Below are positions 39,798 through 50,656 of a stretch of DNA of 64,000 nt, one piece after another. The DNA comes from Dastarcus helophoroides (taxonomy: Eukaryota > Arthropoda > Insecta > Coleoptera > Bothrideridae): contig CM053330.1 in the NCBI GenBank assembly GCA_028583605.1, positions 33,753,597 through 33,817,596 of the forward strand. Reading direction: 5' to 3'. Made by a program: the position numbers and the translations under genes. Every line of letters begins with the position of its first letter. The first letter of the stretch is position 1. A model generated the notes under the pieces. That model had not been told where the DNA came from, did not search any database, and saw only the letters and a program-made list of their open reading frames with translations.

Positions 39798-42135
39798 CAG
39801 TGGTGCCTCGCATAACGAACGCCTCGCACAGCGAACGCTGCACACAACGAACTTCCTTTTCGTTCATTTCACGATTCATACAACGAACTTCGCAACACAC
39901 AACGAAGTCGCCCACTTCACACGATCACTGCCGATTTATTGCATCCTTCCGCGCAGGCAGTCGTTAGTCACTGAGCAGTACGCTTAACTTACGCACGTGT
40001 CGCAGCAATCGTTCATCATTACAACGAAGTCGCCCGATCTTCTACGATCACTGCCGATTAATTGCATCCTCCCGCGCAGGCAGTCGTTAGACTCGTTAGT
40101 CACTGCGTAGTACGCTTAACTTACGCACGTATCGCAGCAATCGTTCTTCATTACGAATTAAATCGCACACGTATCACGGCAGTCGTCCTTTTAAGGTAAA
40201 CTCAACATTTTTTTTATATGATGGGTTCTAAAAAAAGCAGGAAGGTGATTTCTCTTGAAATGAAACAGGAAATAATTAGAAGGAGTGAATGTGGGGTAAA
40301 ACAGTGTGACCTCGTCAAAGAGTTTGGCCTCAACAAGACCACCATTTTGACAAACAAGGATGCAATAAAATCAGCCAAAGTAGCCAAAGGAGTATCAAAA
40401 CTATTTAATGAAAAACATAGATCTTCAATCCACGAGGAAATGGAGAGGCTATTAGCGATTTGGATTAAGGACAGGCAGGTGAAAGGTGACGTAACAACCC
40501 AAGATATTATCTGTCACAAGGCCAAGATAATTTATGAAGATCTAAAGAAAAACATCCCTGGAAGTAGCAGCAATCAAGATAATAAAGAAGATTTCAAAGC
40601 CAGCAGGGGGTGGTTTTTTAGATTTAAGAAAAGGTATGGAATCCACAGCGTTAATATGCATGGTGAGGCTGGCAGTGCTGATAAAAAAGAAGCAGAAAAG
40701 TTCTCTATTAATTTTCAAAAATTTATTATGGATGAAGGATACTGCCCACAACAAGTGTTCAATGCCGATGAAACGGGTCTTTTCTGGAAAAGAATGCCGA
40801 GCAGAACCTTCATTACAAAAGAAGAGAAGAAATTGCCAGGACGCAAAGCCATGAAGGACAGACTTACCCTTATGATTTCGTCTAATGCCAGCGGAGACCT
40901 CAAGATCAAACCTCTATTGGTTTATCACTCTGAAAATCCAAGAATTTTTAAGAAAAATAACGTTATTAAGTCCAAATTGCCCGTCCATTGGAAGTCCAAT
41001 CAAAAAGCCTGGATGACCCAAGTTATCTTCAACGAATGGATTCTGGAAACCTTTGCTCCTGCCGTGAAGAAATTCTTGTTGGAAAAAGAACTGCCGCTCA
41101 AAGCCCTTCTGATACTTGACAATGCCCCTTCTCACCCAAAAGACCTAGAAGAAATATTGCAGGAAAATTATCCTTTTATCAAGGTGCAGTATTTGCCACC
41201 AAACACCACATCCATTCTCCAGCCAATGGATCAGCAAGTTATTGCGAACTTTAAAAAACTCTACACTAGAGCCCTCTTTAATAAGGTGTTTGAAGAATGC
41301 GAGTTTGGTGGAGACAATATGACTATCCGAATGTTTTGGAAGGAGAAATTTGATATCCTTTTGGCAATACGACTTATACAGAAGGCCTGGGAAGAAGTGT
41401 CACAAAGGACCCTCATTTCTGCTTGGAAGATGCTTGTGCCTTCGTGGATTCAGGAAGTAGCAGTAGTTGATGACACAGAAGTGGTGAAGGACATCATCAC
41501 AGTGGCCCAAAGGTTGGAATTAGAGGTAGAGGAAGAGGATGTAGAGGAGCTTATTGAGGAACACAAAGAAGAGCTGACAACTGAAGAGCTCCAAACACTT
41601 CTGGCCCAACAACAGGACAATGCTCAAAGGGAAGCGTCATCTGATAACGAGGAGCAACAATCAAACAATCAACCAATTCCAACTGCTGACATCAAGAACA
41701 TCCTGGTCAAATGGAAAGCAGTTCAGGAGTTTACCAATGCCCACTATCCGGATTCCGCTGAAGCAAACAGGATCAACGACCTGTACTCCGATACTCTTGT
41801 CCGTTATTTCCGGCAGATGTTGAAGAAAAGAGAGAAACAAACGACTTTGGACAGGTTTTTCACTGCACCATCGGCCAAAAAGCGGAAAATGGATGAAGAT
41901 GTGCAAGATTCGATTATTTCTTAAAATTAAAAAATGTGTGTTTTTTTCATTATGTTTTTAGATGTATCTAAATAAAAATAATAACAAAAAATTTATCTTT
42001 TTTTTATGTCATCTTACCATATTTTATGCTACAGAACGAATTATTTTTTTTAACATGTATTGTTATGGGAAAACGCGTTTCACATAACGAACTTGCTCCT
42101 GGAACGAATTAAGTTCGTTGTGTGAGGCACCACTG
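39798..42135 (+). mobile_element. Tigger/pogo DNA transposon, apparently complete
   Basis: 2,338 bp with inverted termini CAGTGGTGCCTCGCATAACG (left) and its complement TGTGAGGCACCACTG (right), flanked by TA on both sides as for Tc1/mariner/pogo elements. The left region contains two long direct copies of a CGAAGTCGCCC...GCAGGCAGTCGTTAG block (about 39902-39972 and 40023-40093). The single transposase gene is uninterrupted. This is one of the youngest insertions in the window; it sits in the Harbinger remnant. Confidence 0.92.
40218..41924 (+). CDS. Tigger/pogo-type transposase (CENP-B-like)
   Basis: 568 residues, uninterrupted. The N-terminal helix-turn-helix (SLEMKQEIIRRSECGVKQCDLVKEFGLNKTTI, about 13-44) and second CENP-B-like helix-turn-helix (about 70-150, RGWFFRFKKRYGI) bind the ends. 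The catalytic DDE core has NADETGLFWK (about residue 190), LLILDNAPSHP (about 295) and PNTTSILQPMDQQVIANFKKLY (about 330), i.e. D, D and a D at the third site as in pogo/Tigger enzymes. A Glu-rich linker and a basic C-terminal tail (SAKKRKMDED), possibly a nuclear signal, follow. The ATG at 40218 could be replaced by the one at 40221. It may still be active. Confidence 0.93.
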   Translation: MMGSKKSRKVISLEMKQEIIRRSECGVKQCDLVKEFGLNKTTILTNKDAIKSAKVAKGVSKLFNEKHRSSIHEEMERLLAIWIKDRQVKGDVTTQDIICHKAKIIYEDLKKNIPGSSSNQDNKEDFKASRGWFFRFKKRYGIHSVNMHGEAGSADKKEAEKFSINFQKFIMDEGYCPQQVFNADETGLFWKRMPSRTFITKEEKKLPGRKAMKDRLTLMISSNASGDLKIKPLLVYHSENPRIFKKNNVIKSKLPVHWKSNQKAWMTQVIFNEWILETFAPAVKKFLLEKELPLKALLILDNAPSHPKDLEEILQENYPFIKVQYLPPNTTSILQPMDQQVIANFKKLYTRALFNKVFEECEFGGDNMTIRMFWKEKFDILLAIRLIQKAWEEVSQRTLISAWKMLVPSWIQEVAVVDDTEVVKDIITVAQRLELEVEEEDVEELIEEHKEELTTEELQTLLAQQQDNAQREASSDNEEQQSNNQPIPTADIKNILVKWKAVQEFTNAHYPDSAEANRINDLYSDTLVRYFRQMLKKREKQTTLDRFFTAPSAKKRKMDEDVQDSIIS

Positions 42136-42631
42136 TACTCTGATTACTGGCCTCAGAAAAACACCCTATTGATTTCCAAGTATTAAACTTGTCACTTCAC
42201 CTTCTGTAATTATACAGGGTTCTACAACTGCTCATCCCTCTTTATGTTCTTTAACCTCAAAGGAAGATAGTAACGATAGCAGTGAATAAGTGAACAATAG
42301 CTTAAACTGCTTCGAATTTTTCAGTGTTATTTTTTTATATTGAAATATTTCGCCTTGTTAGTAAACTCATTCAGATAATTTAATATTTGTAAATATTTTT
42401 TTAACTTTTTCTCTAACTTAATATGACAGTAAAGAATAGATTTTTAAAATTCAGAAGATAATATTTCCTTCCTTTATAATGACCCCTTTTTGGGAGCTAA
42501 TTTTTTAAATATTTTTTTCAGTGATACTGCACCTAATGCCAATTTATGTAACAAATTTCAGAATTTTGGTCAATTTTTGAGAATTCTGGTCCTTTGTGCA
42601 AAATATATGTACGATGTTTCGAAGTATTAAT

Positions 42632-43302
42632 GGAGCGTTTTCACGGGTCGACCTGAGTAGAACGATTTGGGTCGACCTGAGTAGAACGATTTGGGTCGAT
42701 TATTGAATCGAAAGCAAAGTGAATATGTAAACCACCTTTCGGCTTGACTGTTCGACGAAGCGAGTCAATCCGACTGAAGTAAAAAGACTGTCTACTTTAA
42801 ATCGGCGATCGTCGCCGAATTGATGTCGAACGACTGAAATAGAATGTGTAAACACCTCGTCGTGCGAAAAACAGAGAGTATCGAATGCCAAATTAGAAAT
42901 TATTAGAAATTTTTCTTTTAAGTGCGACAAGCTATAATTTTGTATAAAAATGTGTGAAACATGGTTAGATGCGGACATGGCGAGATTTTTGGATGCTTAT
43001 CAAAACTATGATGTATTATGGAACCCACAAACCAAGCTTTATCGTAATCAACTAGCCAGACAGGCAGCATTGTCAAACACCTTTGCTTATTTTATTTTTT
43101 TTATTCAGCCATTATTTCATCTCGAATTGCATAACAAATTAATTTCACACCTATATCAATAATCTAACGCGACGCCATTTTGTACTACAGATATTATTCA
43201 ACATACATCGTCTATCATAAACCTTTTTGCTTTCAACATAGGTCGAACTATTGTCGAACGACCCCAATCGTTCATCTTACATCGACCCGTCAAAAACGTG
43301 CC
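42632..43302 (+). mobile_element. Short Harbinger derivative with MADF fragment
   Basis: About 670 bp. Left GGAGCGTTTTCACGGGTCGA and right (reversed) GGCACGTTTTTGACGGGTCG are imperfect inverted termini, with TAA trinucleotides near both ends as in PIF/Harbinger insertions. Near the left end a 24-bp unit (GGGTCGACCTGAGTAGAACG plus four bases) is tandemly duplicated (42645-42668, 42669-42692). Inside, the frame from 42950 reads MARFLDAYQNYDVLWNPQTKLY, the first half of a MADF domain. It is a non-autonomous deletion product. Confidence 0.68.
42950..43162 (+). pseudogene. MADF domain fragment
   Basis: MCETWLDADMARFLDAYQNY and DVLWNPQTKLYRNQLARQAAL are the opening helices of a MADF (Myb/SANT-like) DNA-binding domain as found in Harbinger-linked proteins. 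After about residue 47 the sequence loses resemblance and becomes hydrophobic, so only the exon-sized fragment is genuine. Confidence 0.6.
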
Positions 43303-44400
43303 TAAACAAGGACAACTTTTAATATTTAAAAATCAGAAGTCTAAATATAAATTGCAAACTGCAGCTACTATTGATAGATTAAAAATCTTAAACAACTTGA
43401 AGATGGTGTAAATAATTAAGGGGTTTGAAGGATTTCCAATTACTTTTGTTTTGCAGTGATCGAAAAAGGTAAAGTGCATGCTATTGAGCCCAATGACTAC
43501 ATATTAATTTAAACAAAGCCAATCTTAGAACCAAGAGCCCTTAAATGGAAAAATAAAATCAAAGGGCCCTGGTGTTGTAGGCATTCGACTACTTGCGTAG
43601 CTTTATAAGAGAGGATAACTCCCAGGCACATTTTAAATAAATGCAAGGCAAAAGCCGGACAAATAGTACGAAACTGAGTACATAGTTAAATATGGGGATG
43701 AGGGTTAATGTCGAAAAATTAAAAATCCGAAGTTTAAAGTCGGAATTTTAAGAAAAAGTTAAAATGTTTTTATTTTATGCTTGTGAGCAAATTAGATTAC
43801 TTTTTATAAAATAAAATTGTTTTTTAACTTTCTTTCCACCAATGACAAGTTGTCTCCAATCACAAATGTTTTTATTTTTTTCTGAAGTGATTACGTAAAA
43901 CGTTTTTCAAGGGAAGAGAATATTATTAGTTTTGACATAAATCATTTTTCATTTTCTGACAAATTTTTTTACATATGTTATTTCTGTACATGCAACATAT
44001 ATTAATTCAAAACAATTTTGAAATAGCGCGCTAAATCATGTGGATTTCTATTTCGCCTGCGGCATTTAGTACTCAATACTTAGTACAAAGTAGTTTTTTG
44101 ATACTGCGTCTTCGTTGTGCTTAAAAGCAGCGTATATATCTTATCCTGAATATGATAAAAGTAGAATTATTTGACTTACTTTTTTTTGGTTCTTTTCTTC
44201 AAGCATGGACTCGCGTCTCCAATAAGTTCTTTAAGTGAAATTCAACAGCTTAAATTTTCATAGCTATCTCTCCCTGAGAAAGTTGCAATCAAGAAAAGAG
44301 GTCGACAACGCCTGATATTTTAATATCTGAACTAGGCATAAGCAAAAACAAAAGATATATCCGCAGCTTTAATTCGGACTTGTACCAATGGAACAATTGG
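43303..44400. other. Unassigned AT-rich repeat-like DNA
   Basis: No supported gene. Short coding-like scraps occur but no frame exceeds a few dozen codons and I recognise no family. Confidence 0.4.
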
Positions 44401-45110
44401 CTTGCGGCTCTGAATTAAAAAATGCGCTTTTTTGCTTCCTGTGTTTGCTATGCGGAGGTGGCATAAGGTGGACAAAAAATGGTTTTAAAAATATAAATAA
44501 AATTTAAAAAAAACAGAAAAGCATGAGAAGTCAAAGAAGCACGTTGATAATGTAGTTTCACTGTTGCTTTTAGGCACCGTAAATATTAAAGAGAAACTTA
44601 GCGAGGCACAGATTCTCAATTAATGAGCACAATATAAAAGTGAAAAAGGACCGTGAAATTTTGTCTATAATAATATTTGTGGAAACTTTGAAACTCCCCT
44701 ACATGTTCATGATAAAAACGGAGTTTCCATAAATCTAGAGGTATTTAGAGGATTAGTAAATTTTGCACATAAATTAGATTCTGATTTGGAGGATCACTGA
44801 GAAACCAGTACAGTTTTTAAAGTGTTTCTAATACCATTCATTGAGATACTTGACTGCGTGCAACAAATATACCATTTTGTAGTTTTCATGACTGATGACA
44901 TAACAGAGACATAACGGTACTTTTTGAATGGAGAAATTGGGGAATTTTTTATTCCCGAAAATCAAACTGCAGATAGTACAAGAACGCCAGGGAATATCGG
45001 TCAGGAGGGTAAATCCAACCAGTCAAATTCATTGTCAAATAAATTGTCAATAGTCAACGACTGTTGCAAAATCAGTCTTGGTATGGCATGTATTATAATT
45101 TGTCGCTAAA
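44401..45110 (+). pseudogene. hAT transposase remnant (ZMYM-like), N-terminal/central
   Basis: In shifting frames: ILSIIIFCGNFETPLHVHDKNG, INLEVFRGLVNFAHKLDSDLEDH (about 44660-44800) and STVFK...IEILDCVQQIYH, all ordered as in the hAT family that includes ZMYM1-like genes, upstream of the catalytic core. Many stops. The C-terminal part of a similar protein lies at 46940-47390, so one element may have been split by the remnant between them. Confidence 0.65.
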
Positions 45111-45499
45111 ATTGACAATATCTGCACACGTCTCCCTGTATTAAACCAATTTTTTTACGAAGGTGTTGTGTAGGGAATCGATAAGTAAACTGTTTTTTAT
45201 GTATGCCTAAATCTAAGAACATAAACTAGAAATGGCTTACAGTTTTTTTTAAACTAATCGCTGAACTCTAACACAGCTTCACACATTAAAAGATCCAACA
45301 ACCTTAGGTGATCTATACATTTTCGGTTAATATCAACCACCGTGATCAATAATAACCAAAACCGATGGATATTACTTGGAACCACAATTATTGAAATTAA
45401 GTTTATTTAGATGTTGTTAATTATTAGGGATAGAAAAGCAACACGTGCCTCGTGACAAAAACATGAAACTTTTATAAAATCTTTAAATTACTAAAATTA

Positions 45500-45900
45500 C
45501 AGAGATTTTTGAAGAAAATACAATACAACAGCCACTATCGAAAAACTCATCAGAGGGTTTGAAACTATAGGAATTTATCCCTTAGATCCACATGTAATAA
45601 ATAAAAAAGAAATTGGACCCACAAAAACAGAAACTGTTACTAAGAAAACGAATTCAAAGTGCTGCAGCAAAGACATTGAAATTTTAAAGGGTGAAACATC
45701 TGGGATATTTCATATTTCTTTAGAAAAAAACTAAGTCGAACATAAAAAAATCTAAATTGTTCAACTGATGACTCGAAATCCGCTGAACTAATAACCCACT
45801 CCCAAGAAACGATGATAAACTTACAGACAAATATTTTGTAGAGACTACAATTATTAGTCTTATAAACTTAAAATACTAATGCCAAGGCTGTACACGGTAC
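45500..45900 (+). pseudogene. pogo/jerky-type transposase C-terminal scrap
   Basis: TATIEKLIRGFETIGIYPLDPHVINKKEIGP resembles the region after the DDE core of pogo/jerky-type transposases (GF..TGI.P..P.VI). The rest is decayed. Low information. Confidence 0.4.
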
Positions 45901-46039
45901 ACTACTTGCAAAGATGTAGGAAACAAAGAAAAACTGGAAGCCGATTTCCAGGCGCTTGTCCCAAGAAAAGAGGGTTGCTATGCGGCTAAAAATAGAAACA
46001 AAGAGAGGGCTTCGAACGAAAACAGTTGCAGTTTTGATT

Positions 46040-46680
46040 TGCAGTGTGTCCCCTTCAAACGCCACTTTTTGCTATGTGTGGACAGAACCGCAGTTATATG
46101 GAAGTAGACAGCATGCATAGTGCAATAGAAAAAGCGCAGAAGTTTGTTCCCGTTTATACTGTACATGACTGGCTAACCATTTTTCGTATGGCCAGAACAT
46201 CTAAATCAAAAAGCCTTACCAAGTTAAAGAGTTAAAATACAATAATTTTCTTGATTAACAAAATTTATCCAAACTCTTTATATATGAAAAATAAACTGGG
46301 AAACACCGCGGGGGGAATTAATAAGCTTATTATTATTATTAATTGGCGGCTTAGATACCTAAAGTGCAAGCCTTAGATTTTGCAATATCGATATGTTCAT
46401 AGCTCCGATTATATGGAGATAAATATTTTGAGTAAAGGACGTCCCATAAATATAAAAGACATTGAAATCTCAAAAACTTAAAAAAGGAAAAGACCAATAT
46501 CGTTTAAAGAAAAAGCAAGATTTGCTTAAACTTTGCAAAACAGATGTTATCCCTAAAGAATATCATTATTATTACCAATCATTGCCAACTTTTAAGGATG
46601 CAGAAGATCTAGTTCCCGGAGCCAACAGCTGATGATTCTGACACAGAAGAATATGACGACATAAATTAACAAACGTATGC
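46040..46680 (+). pseudogene. Remnant of an uncharacterised insect transposase-like protein
   Basis: YMEVDSMHSAIEKAQKFVPVYTVHDWLTIFRMART (about 46095-46200), and after a gap in shifting frames KKQDLLKLCKTDVIPKEYHYYYQSLP (about 46510-46590). These ordered motifs occur at the C-terminus of a repeated insect protein family in which the H..MEVDSMH.AIE block is strongly conserved; I do not know its superfamily name. A decayed copy with no intact frame. Confidence 0.5.
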
Positions 46681-46939
46681 TTCCAAAAAAGGACAAGTGA
46701 CTAAAGTCAGCCCAATTTTTTCGATAAATTGATATTTTTTTCGAATTCTATTCTGTTGTTCCTATTTTGTAAATATTTGTATTAAAGTTGAGCGTTTCAG
46801 AAAAAAAATTCATTTTCTTTTGTGTCCGAGTTTTTATATCATGTTAAAACTTTAAACGCCAGTATCTCAGAAGTGAAAAAATGTGACTTTATCTGGTTTT
46901 GGCAGTAAACCGACGATTCAGGCAACTTCAAAATTGCTA

Positions 46940-47390
46940 TTGTAGAATTGAGAAACTCAAGATACTGTGAAAATCCTTCAAAAACACTCATGACAGACAC
47001 TAAAGAAGTATATGGTTGTATAATTGTTGATATAATGGATAGATATCCTTCCACTAATCATTTAGTGACTGCTATAAATTGTTCGACAACAAATGCTTCT
47101 CTGCTTTTAAGAATGAACATCCCACAGAAGAGATAGTACTGATCACTAAAGCATATCCCATGACTGACAAAGGAAAGCTTGCAACTGAACTAAAAGTTGT
47201 TTATTATAGGTCTGATATTCATGATTATTGTCAATTAATTGACCAGCTGAAACATGTTTTTGGTGAAATTACAAAATTAATCAAAATCCTTTTGACAGTT
47301 CCTATGACTACATCAGAAACAGAACGCTGCTTTTCAACGCTGAAAAGGATTAAACTTTTTAAGAAGCACTCTGAATAGAGATTTTCACAC
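46940..47390 (+). pseudogene. hAT transposase C-terminal remnant
   Basis: FKNEHPTEEIVLITKAYPM and LIKILLTVPMTTSETERCFSTLKRIK (47275-47355) form the hAT dimerisation region, preceded by NSRYCENPSKTL and DIMDRYPSTNHLVTA scraps. Two frames are involved. It probably belongs to the same ZMYM-like hAT as 44401-45110. Confidence 0.72.
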
Positions 47391-47893
47391 ATTAGATAAT
47401 GTCAAACAATAGCTGTGTTATTTTTATATTATACCTGTTTAACAATTAAATTGCAAAATCGATATACATTTATTTCATGGCAAATGAAAAGATGAACAAT
47501 AAAAGTCGAAAAATCATATTAGATGAGACAGATATGTCAGGCGCGTCGTTGCAGACACAAAAGTCTGTTAAATCGCATACGGTGTTTTAGTTAAAACGAT
47601 GGCTCCAGTACCGTAATTGACCAACTACGGGCAAAAAAGACATTCTAATTTAAAGATAAGTGCATTAGAAACTGTGCTTTAAATTTTCTTTTAGGCTTTT
47701 GCGATAAAAACATCGCAAATACAACTTCATAACATGACTTTTTTAAGGGTGGAAATGTGCCGACAATTGGGCCAAAGCGAAATATTTTTAGGGTTAGACA
47801 ATGGAGCTTGGTACAATGAGAAGTTAAAATCGATGAATAGGGTAAGCAACCCAATAGTTGGCACTGTCCCGGTAGAAAGAAAAACAATATTTT

Positions 47894-48253
47894 GATATTC
47901 TGAATGACCCGACGAGAGTGTACAATGGGGATGAAACTTGTTTCCTCTTAGTTATTGCTCCACGTGGTTCCAGGAACCTCTATCAAGTAGATTAAGGTCT
48001 TGCGAAGGCCAATCTAACTGTTATGTTCACGTTTGCTGCATCTAGTGCTGTAATTCCTCCTATGATATTCTGAATGATCCGATGAGAGTGTACAATGGGG
48101 ATGAAACTTGTTTCCTCTTATGCCCCAAAGAAGATAAATGTATTGCTCCACGTGGTTCAAGGAACCTCTATCAAATAGATTAAGGTCTTGCGAAGGCCAA
48201 TCTAACTGTTATGTTCACGTTTGCTGCATCTAGTGCTGTAACTCCTCCTATGA
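47894..48253. repeat. Tandem duplication inside the jerky-type transposase
   Basis: Two head-to-tail copies, 47894-48063 and 48064-48253. They are nearly identical except that the first lacks 20 bp (TGCCCCAAAGAAGATAAATG) present in the second, where it keeps the coding motif intact. Confidence 0.9.
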
Positions 48254-49149
48254 TCATTTATCCCTACAAAAGACTTCCCAGTAACATTGTTAATAGTGTG
48301 CCAGATGATTGAGGTGTAGGGATAAGTGACAACAGGTGGATGAAGTCAGAGTTATTTTTCGAGTATATTTCAAATATATTCCATCCCCATCTTATAAAAG
48401 AGAATATTAAATTTCCTATCATTTTATTCGTCGATGGTCATAAGACCCATATGACTTACGAGCTCAGTACTCTTTGTTCTAAACTACAGATAATACTTAT
48501 ACCTTTGTATCCAAATTCAACAAGGATTCTTCAACCAGCAGATGTCGCATGCTTTAAGCCATTAAAAAGCGTCTGGAAACTTGCAGTTTTAAACTGGAGG
48601 AGACATAACCCATTAGTTCAATTGAACAAAGTCCACTTTGCTCCAATTTTGAAAGAGGCCTTACAAAATCTAAAAACTAGCTCAATTTCTAATGGCTTCA
48701 AGACTTGTGGTTTATTTCCCTGGAATGTGGCCAATGTAGACCTCTCCAAGTGCCTTGGTAAGTCAACTAAAGTCAGGACGCCTATTGACAAGAAGATGGA
48801 AGAATATTTCAGTATGACTTACGATGACTTTGTTGATATAATCGGACATGAAAAGCTGGAGAAAATACAAACTGGAAATGTGGGTGATTCAAATGAAGAT
48901 TTTGAACTATTAGTAAAGATAGACCAAACATGGATGCGATGACAGACATGAAGAAGTTCATGATTCGGTTGTTAGAATTGATGACATTGATTTAACTGAA
49001 TTTGAGGTACTGCATGACCAACTTCTACTTACTGAAGAGCAAATCGATAAAATGCCAATAGTACTCAATAATAATGATAGTACGATAAACCATGCCACAG
49101 AACCCACGATTAGACGGGAACATACAGATAACAGCGAACCATCCACATC

Positions 49150-49157
49150 ATCTAGGT
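49150..49157. repeat. hAT3 target-site duplication (left)
   Basis: ATCTAGGT, repeated at 53979-53986. Confidence 0.88.
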
Positions 49158-49574
49158 CAGGGGTGGCCAACAAGTCGATCGCGATCGACCGGTCGATCGC
49201 GAGACCAATTTTGGTCGATCACTTGCAAGTTCGGGGTTTGCGAAAAGTATCTCATAAAAACTTTAACTTAAAAAGTACAAATACTTTTTATTCAAATGTT
49301 TTCTGTGATTAGCTCATAGAAAGGATATAATTTTTATATTATCATTATTTTTATTAGTTTGTTTTGACATTTGAAATGGTTTTATTAAGTTCTTTTTCTT
49401 TGCACTTTTGCAATTCTGTTTTCTATTTAAAGCTTTTGTCGGTAGATAACTTTTTTGCTGCTGCTACTTTTTGCTACCTATATAAAATTTATTTGAATTG
49501 GGATATTACAAAATCAGCATAATACTTCGGCTTATGATAAAAACTTATACAATACATATAAAAACGTATATAAA

Positions 49575-50207
49575 CAGAGACTAAATAGACTGAACGTAAG
49601 ACGGTAAGCAGTGAAGCCAGTTGAAAGCCTGGCGGAAGCCTAGCTCAACCCCGCACTCTCATTATTTGACAGACCGTTGCGAACATAACATCGGGTTTTT
49701 TTTTTAGAGAACGGCCTGAAAATATGGGGAAGTGTATTGTGGATCATTGTTGAAACCTCAGTGAACACATTAGTGAAGGAAAATCAAGACTTTCATTCTT
49801 TGGGTAGGTAAAAATGAAATATATAAATATTCAATTATCGGCGTGCGCGCGCCGCTATTTCACTGCAATCATGACGTGTTTACAGCACCGGCTTAACAAT
49901 ATTGTACACAGGCGTCGCGTATTGAAAGAAAATTATTTTACTATTAAACCAAGATGTCTTTGAAAATAGTTCTCCTGAACTTTTACCAAAAAGCACTTGT
50001 AAAAATTATCCTATTGGTCCAAAAGCCCCTAATTCTAAAGTTTCATCTAAATCGTTAGAACCGTTACGCGGCAAGTTTCGTATTTATAAATTTAACTTAA
50101 TCCGGCCATGTTCAAGAGTAGTGGGATGCAGCTTCCCACTACCCCGCATTTTAGCTTCAACTGAACGCATGAGACAGCATTGAAATGTTCAGTCTATTTA
50201 GTCTCTG
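49575..50207. mobile_element. hAT-type MITE inside hAT3
   Basis: 633 bp with inverted termini CAGAGACTAAATAGACTGAA (left) and the complement at 50187-50207, and an 8-bp duplication TATATAAA at 49567-49574 and 50208-50215. It has no coding capacity and includes a GC-rich (CG)n-like patch near 49838-49853. The CAG start and 8-bp duplication identify it as a non-autonomous hAT. Confidence 0.85.
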
Positions 50208-50656
50208 TATATAAATGATGTTTATTTAATAAATCTGAAATACAGTGCGTTTAAAATTGACTTGTATTTACACTTCTGAGAAATTTATGACTATTAAAAT
50301 AATAACATTTGAATTGCATGCCATTAGGATTAATTCTTGGAATCTAATTTTGCAGAATATAGTGTTAAATTTTCATTCTGAAGTTAGTGTTTGTACGCTA
50401 CAGTCAATTTCTCTTGCGGATTGTTTCATTTGTAAGTATTAATGAAATATTAGTGTTCTTTAAATTAATTGGGCAAGTATATAAGAGATATATTTTAAAT
50501 AAAATTATTTGAATCTTAATTAAATATTTATAAGCATTATTTAAAATAATAATTTAATTATTCGCAACTATTAACTATGATTAGCTATTTCGTTTTATCG
50601 GCTAAACCTACACCAGGTATTAATTGTAATTTATATTGTTACTGTTTAATACTTTT

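Larger units (their letters stand above)
37724..42350. mobile_element. Harbinger element remnant, interrupted by Tigger
   Basis: Contains a Harbinger-type nuclease gene on the plus strand and an antisense MADF/BESS protein gene, the two genes expected of animal Harbinger transposons. A Tigger element sits in its 3' part (39798-42135). I could not identify terminal inverted repeats or target duplications, so the boundaries are approximate. Confidence 0.6.
47640..49157 (+). pseudogene. pogo/jerky-type DDE transposase, first part (split by hAT3)
   Basis: In shifting frames: RVYNGDETCFLLCPKEDK (first Asp), ANLTVMFTFAASSAVTPPMIIYPYKRLP, then from 48340 an open frame with IILFVDGHKTHMTYELS (second Asp), IPLYPNSTRILQPADVACFKPLKSVWK (third site), and FKTCGLFPWNV. 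A 170/190-bp direct duplication (47894-48063, 48064-48253) repeats the first-Asp region. The gene breaks at hAT3 (49157) within a Ser/Thr-rich linker (SEPSTSSR) and resumes at 53987. Not functional. Confidence 0.82.

Noticed and set aside
42700..42978. 92-codon minus-strand frame across the short Harbinger derivative
   Set aside because: Overlaps the terminal repeat and MADF start on the plus strand; no homology recognised.
45868..46166. Minus-strand frames of about 60 codons
   Set aside because: The plus strand carries the recognisable MEVDSMHSAIE motif; these are shadows.
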